A DNA stretch of 12,796 nucleotides from Armatimonadota bacterium. Its GTDB lineage: Bacteria > Actinomycetota > Acidimicrobiia > Spongiisociales > UBA5794. The position numbers and the translations under genes are program-made. Position 1 is the stretch's first letter. Every line of letters begins with the position of its first letter. The stretch covers positions 1 through 12,796 of the forward strand of contig QQUL01000302.1 in the NCBI GenBank assembly GCA_008501565.1, in the 5' to 3' direction. Positions 12,224 to 12,796 of this stretch are shown here, in pieces. The notes under the pieces were generated by a model. It saw nothing but the letters and a program-made list of their open reading frames with translations, did no database searches and was not told the origin of the DNA.

Positions 12224-12796
12224 GGCGTATCTGGATAAGGTTCTGACCGTGGGGGCGGCTCGTCGAGCTCTTGGACGAGGTAGACATTCAGATCAGACAG
12301 CGAGACAAGCCTCGCTGTCGCGTTGCCGTTTCTAAGGTCCACAATGAGAACCACGTCGGCGCCGCCGCGGAGTTCTGTGCTGTTCGCCGCGTCGATGGAT
12401 GCTATCGGGCCGGTTCGCGCCGCAGCTCGAGCATCGGACACCTCCACGCCCTCGCCAAGGATCTCAGCCGGGGTCCCGGCGCCCCACTTCATGAAGGATA
12501 TCGTCGCCGTCGGGGGTCCGTATCCTGTGAGCTCCACCAGATCCGAACCTGCTTCTACGCCTACCGGCCCGAGGAAGCCTTCCCCGTCGATGCTCAGACC
12601 GACCCACTGGGCGTCTCCACGAGCCGCCTCATCTAGCCGCACAACAACGAGCCACGGCACGTAGCTGTCTCTGTCGAACAGGCCGCCTACGTTAGACCGA
12701 GCATATTCCTCCCAGTCCGCCTCGTCGGTCGGTAGCTGCCGATCCTCGGCAGCTCGCCGCGCGAGGCTCGCGTACCACTCCGATGCAGCTGAGAGA
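12220..12796 (-). CDS. C-terminal part of an unassigned protein, cut by the window edge
   Basis: Open without a stop from the right edge to TGA 12220-12222, so the true start is beyond 12796; a GTG at 12660 is internal, because the 45 codons upstream read as protein (for example ASEWYASLARRAAEDRQ, then DWEEYARSNVGGLF). About 190 residues are visible. There is a helical stretch rich in Glu/Arg/Ala, then a probable beta-rich part (VPWLVVVRLDE, AQWVGLSIDGEGFLG, GADVVLIVDLRNGNATARLV) and a Pro-rich tail ending PYPDTP. No catalytic motif or membrane span is visible. It overlaps the following membrane-protein gene as GTGA. Family unknown to me; it could be one half of a two-gene cargo module. Confidence 0.75.
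   Translation of the reverse strand, partial: LSAASEWYASLARRAAEDRQLPTDEADWEEYARSNVGGLFDRDSYVPWLVVVRLDEAARGDAQWVGLSIDGEGFLGPVGVEAGSDLVELTGYGPPTATISFMKWGAGTPAEILGEGVEVSDARAAARTGPIASIDAANSTELRGGADVVLIVDLRNGNATARLVSLSDLNVYLVQELDEPPPRSEPYPDTP

Larger units (their letters stand above)
8806..12796. mobile_element. tRNA-Ile-associated integrative element (left end; right end outside window)
   Basis: Everything right of tRNA-Ile differs from the left part. There is a tyrosine integrase next to the tRNA, a repeat-rich gene-poor stretch, small unassigned genes, and a return to gene-sparse DNA. No core-gene homologue appears after 8805. I looked for a second copy of the tRNA 3' end (such as GTTCAAATCCACG) to the right and found none, so attR should lie beyond the window. 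I cannot tell from this window whether it is a prophage, an ICE or a decayed island: no capsid, conjugation or replication gene is seen. Confidence 0.7.

Noticed and set aside
9983..12796. A right attachment site (second copy of the tRNA-Ile 3' end) inside the window
   Set aside because: Reading for GTTCAAATCCACG and TAGGCCCACC to the right of the integrase gave no match, so the element is left open-ended.

Overview
The window is GC-rich actinobacterial chromosome (Actinomycetota; the class Acidimicrobiia is my guess from the style of the proteins, not proven). The evidence is the conserved block rodA/ftsW - pbpA - pknB, with crgA, a class E-like sortase and pabA/trpG close by, a neighbourhood typical of Actinomycetota. 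The start sites also fit: at least three genes appear to be leaderless, with a TANNNT -10 box 6-7 nt before the start codon.

Region 1 (1-4611, + strand) is the cell-wall and division block. It holds the last codons of a RodA/FtsW flippase/polymerase, a class B penicillin-binding protein overlapping it by ATGA, a PknB-type Ser/Thr kinase with five PASTA repeats from its own leaderless promoter, and a MutY adenine glycosylase starting 2 nt after the pknB stop. Region 2 (4674-6520) is a leftward operon, sortase -> 49-aa single-span membrane protein -> PabA/TrpG, joined by two ATGA overlaps. It is divergent from crgA, which ends in a perfect bidirectional hairpin that contains its own stop codon. 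Region 3 (6553-8615, - strand) holds an acetyl-CoA acetyltransferase (thiolase) with a 78-aa membrane-anchored CxxC...HC protein overlapping it by ATGA, a tRNA-Ala(UGC), and a four-span membrane protein resembling DUF2269.

Region 4 (8731-12796) looks like an integrated mobile element. tRNA-Ile(GAU) is followed 34 nt later by the 3' end of a tyrosine-recombinase integrase gene. Beyond it lies a gene-poor stretch (9983-10689) with 23-nt tandem repeats, inverted copies of the same motif and two perfect palindromes. Then come a SEC-C zinc-motif protein with a possible ribbon-helix-helix front end, a doubtful small ORF, and a leftward pair (a protein running off the window, and a three-span membrane protein overlapping it by GTGA) that I cannot assign. 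No second copy of the tRNA 3' end is visible, so the far attachment site should lie beyond the window.

The wall genes form a coherent set: RodA/PBP synthesise septal or elongation peptidoglycan, PknB senses wall fragments through PASTA domains, CrgA helps recruit the septal PBP, and the sortase anchors surface proteins. The least described items are the 49-aa and 78-aa proteins, and the repeat region and cargo of the tRNA-Ile island.
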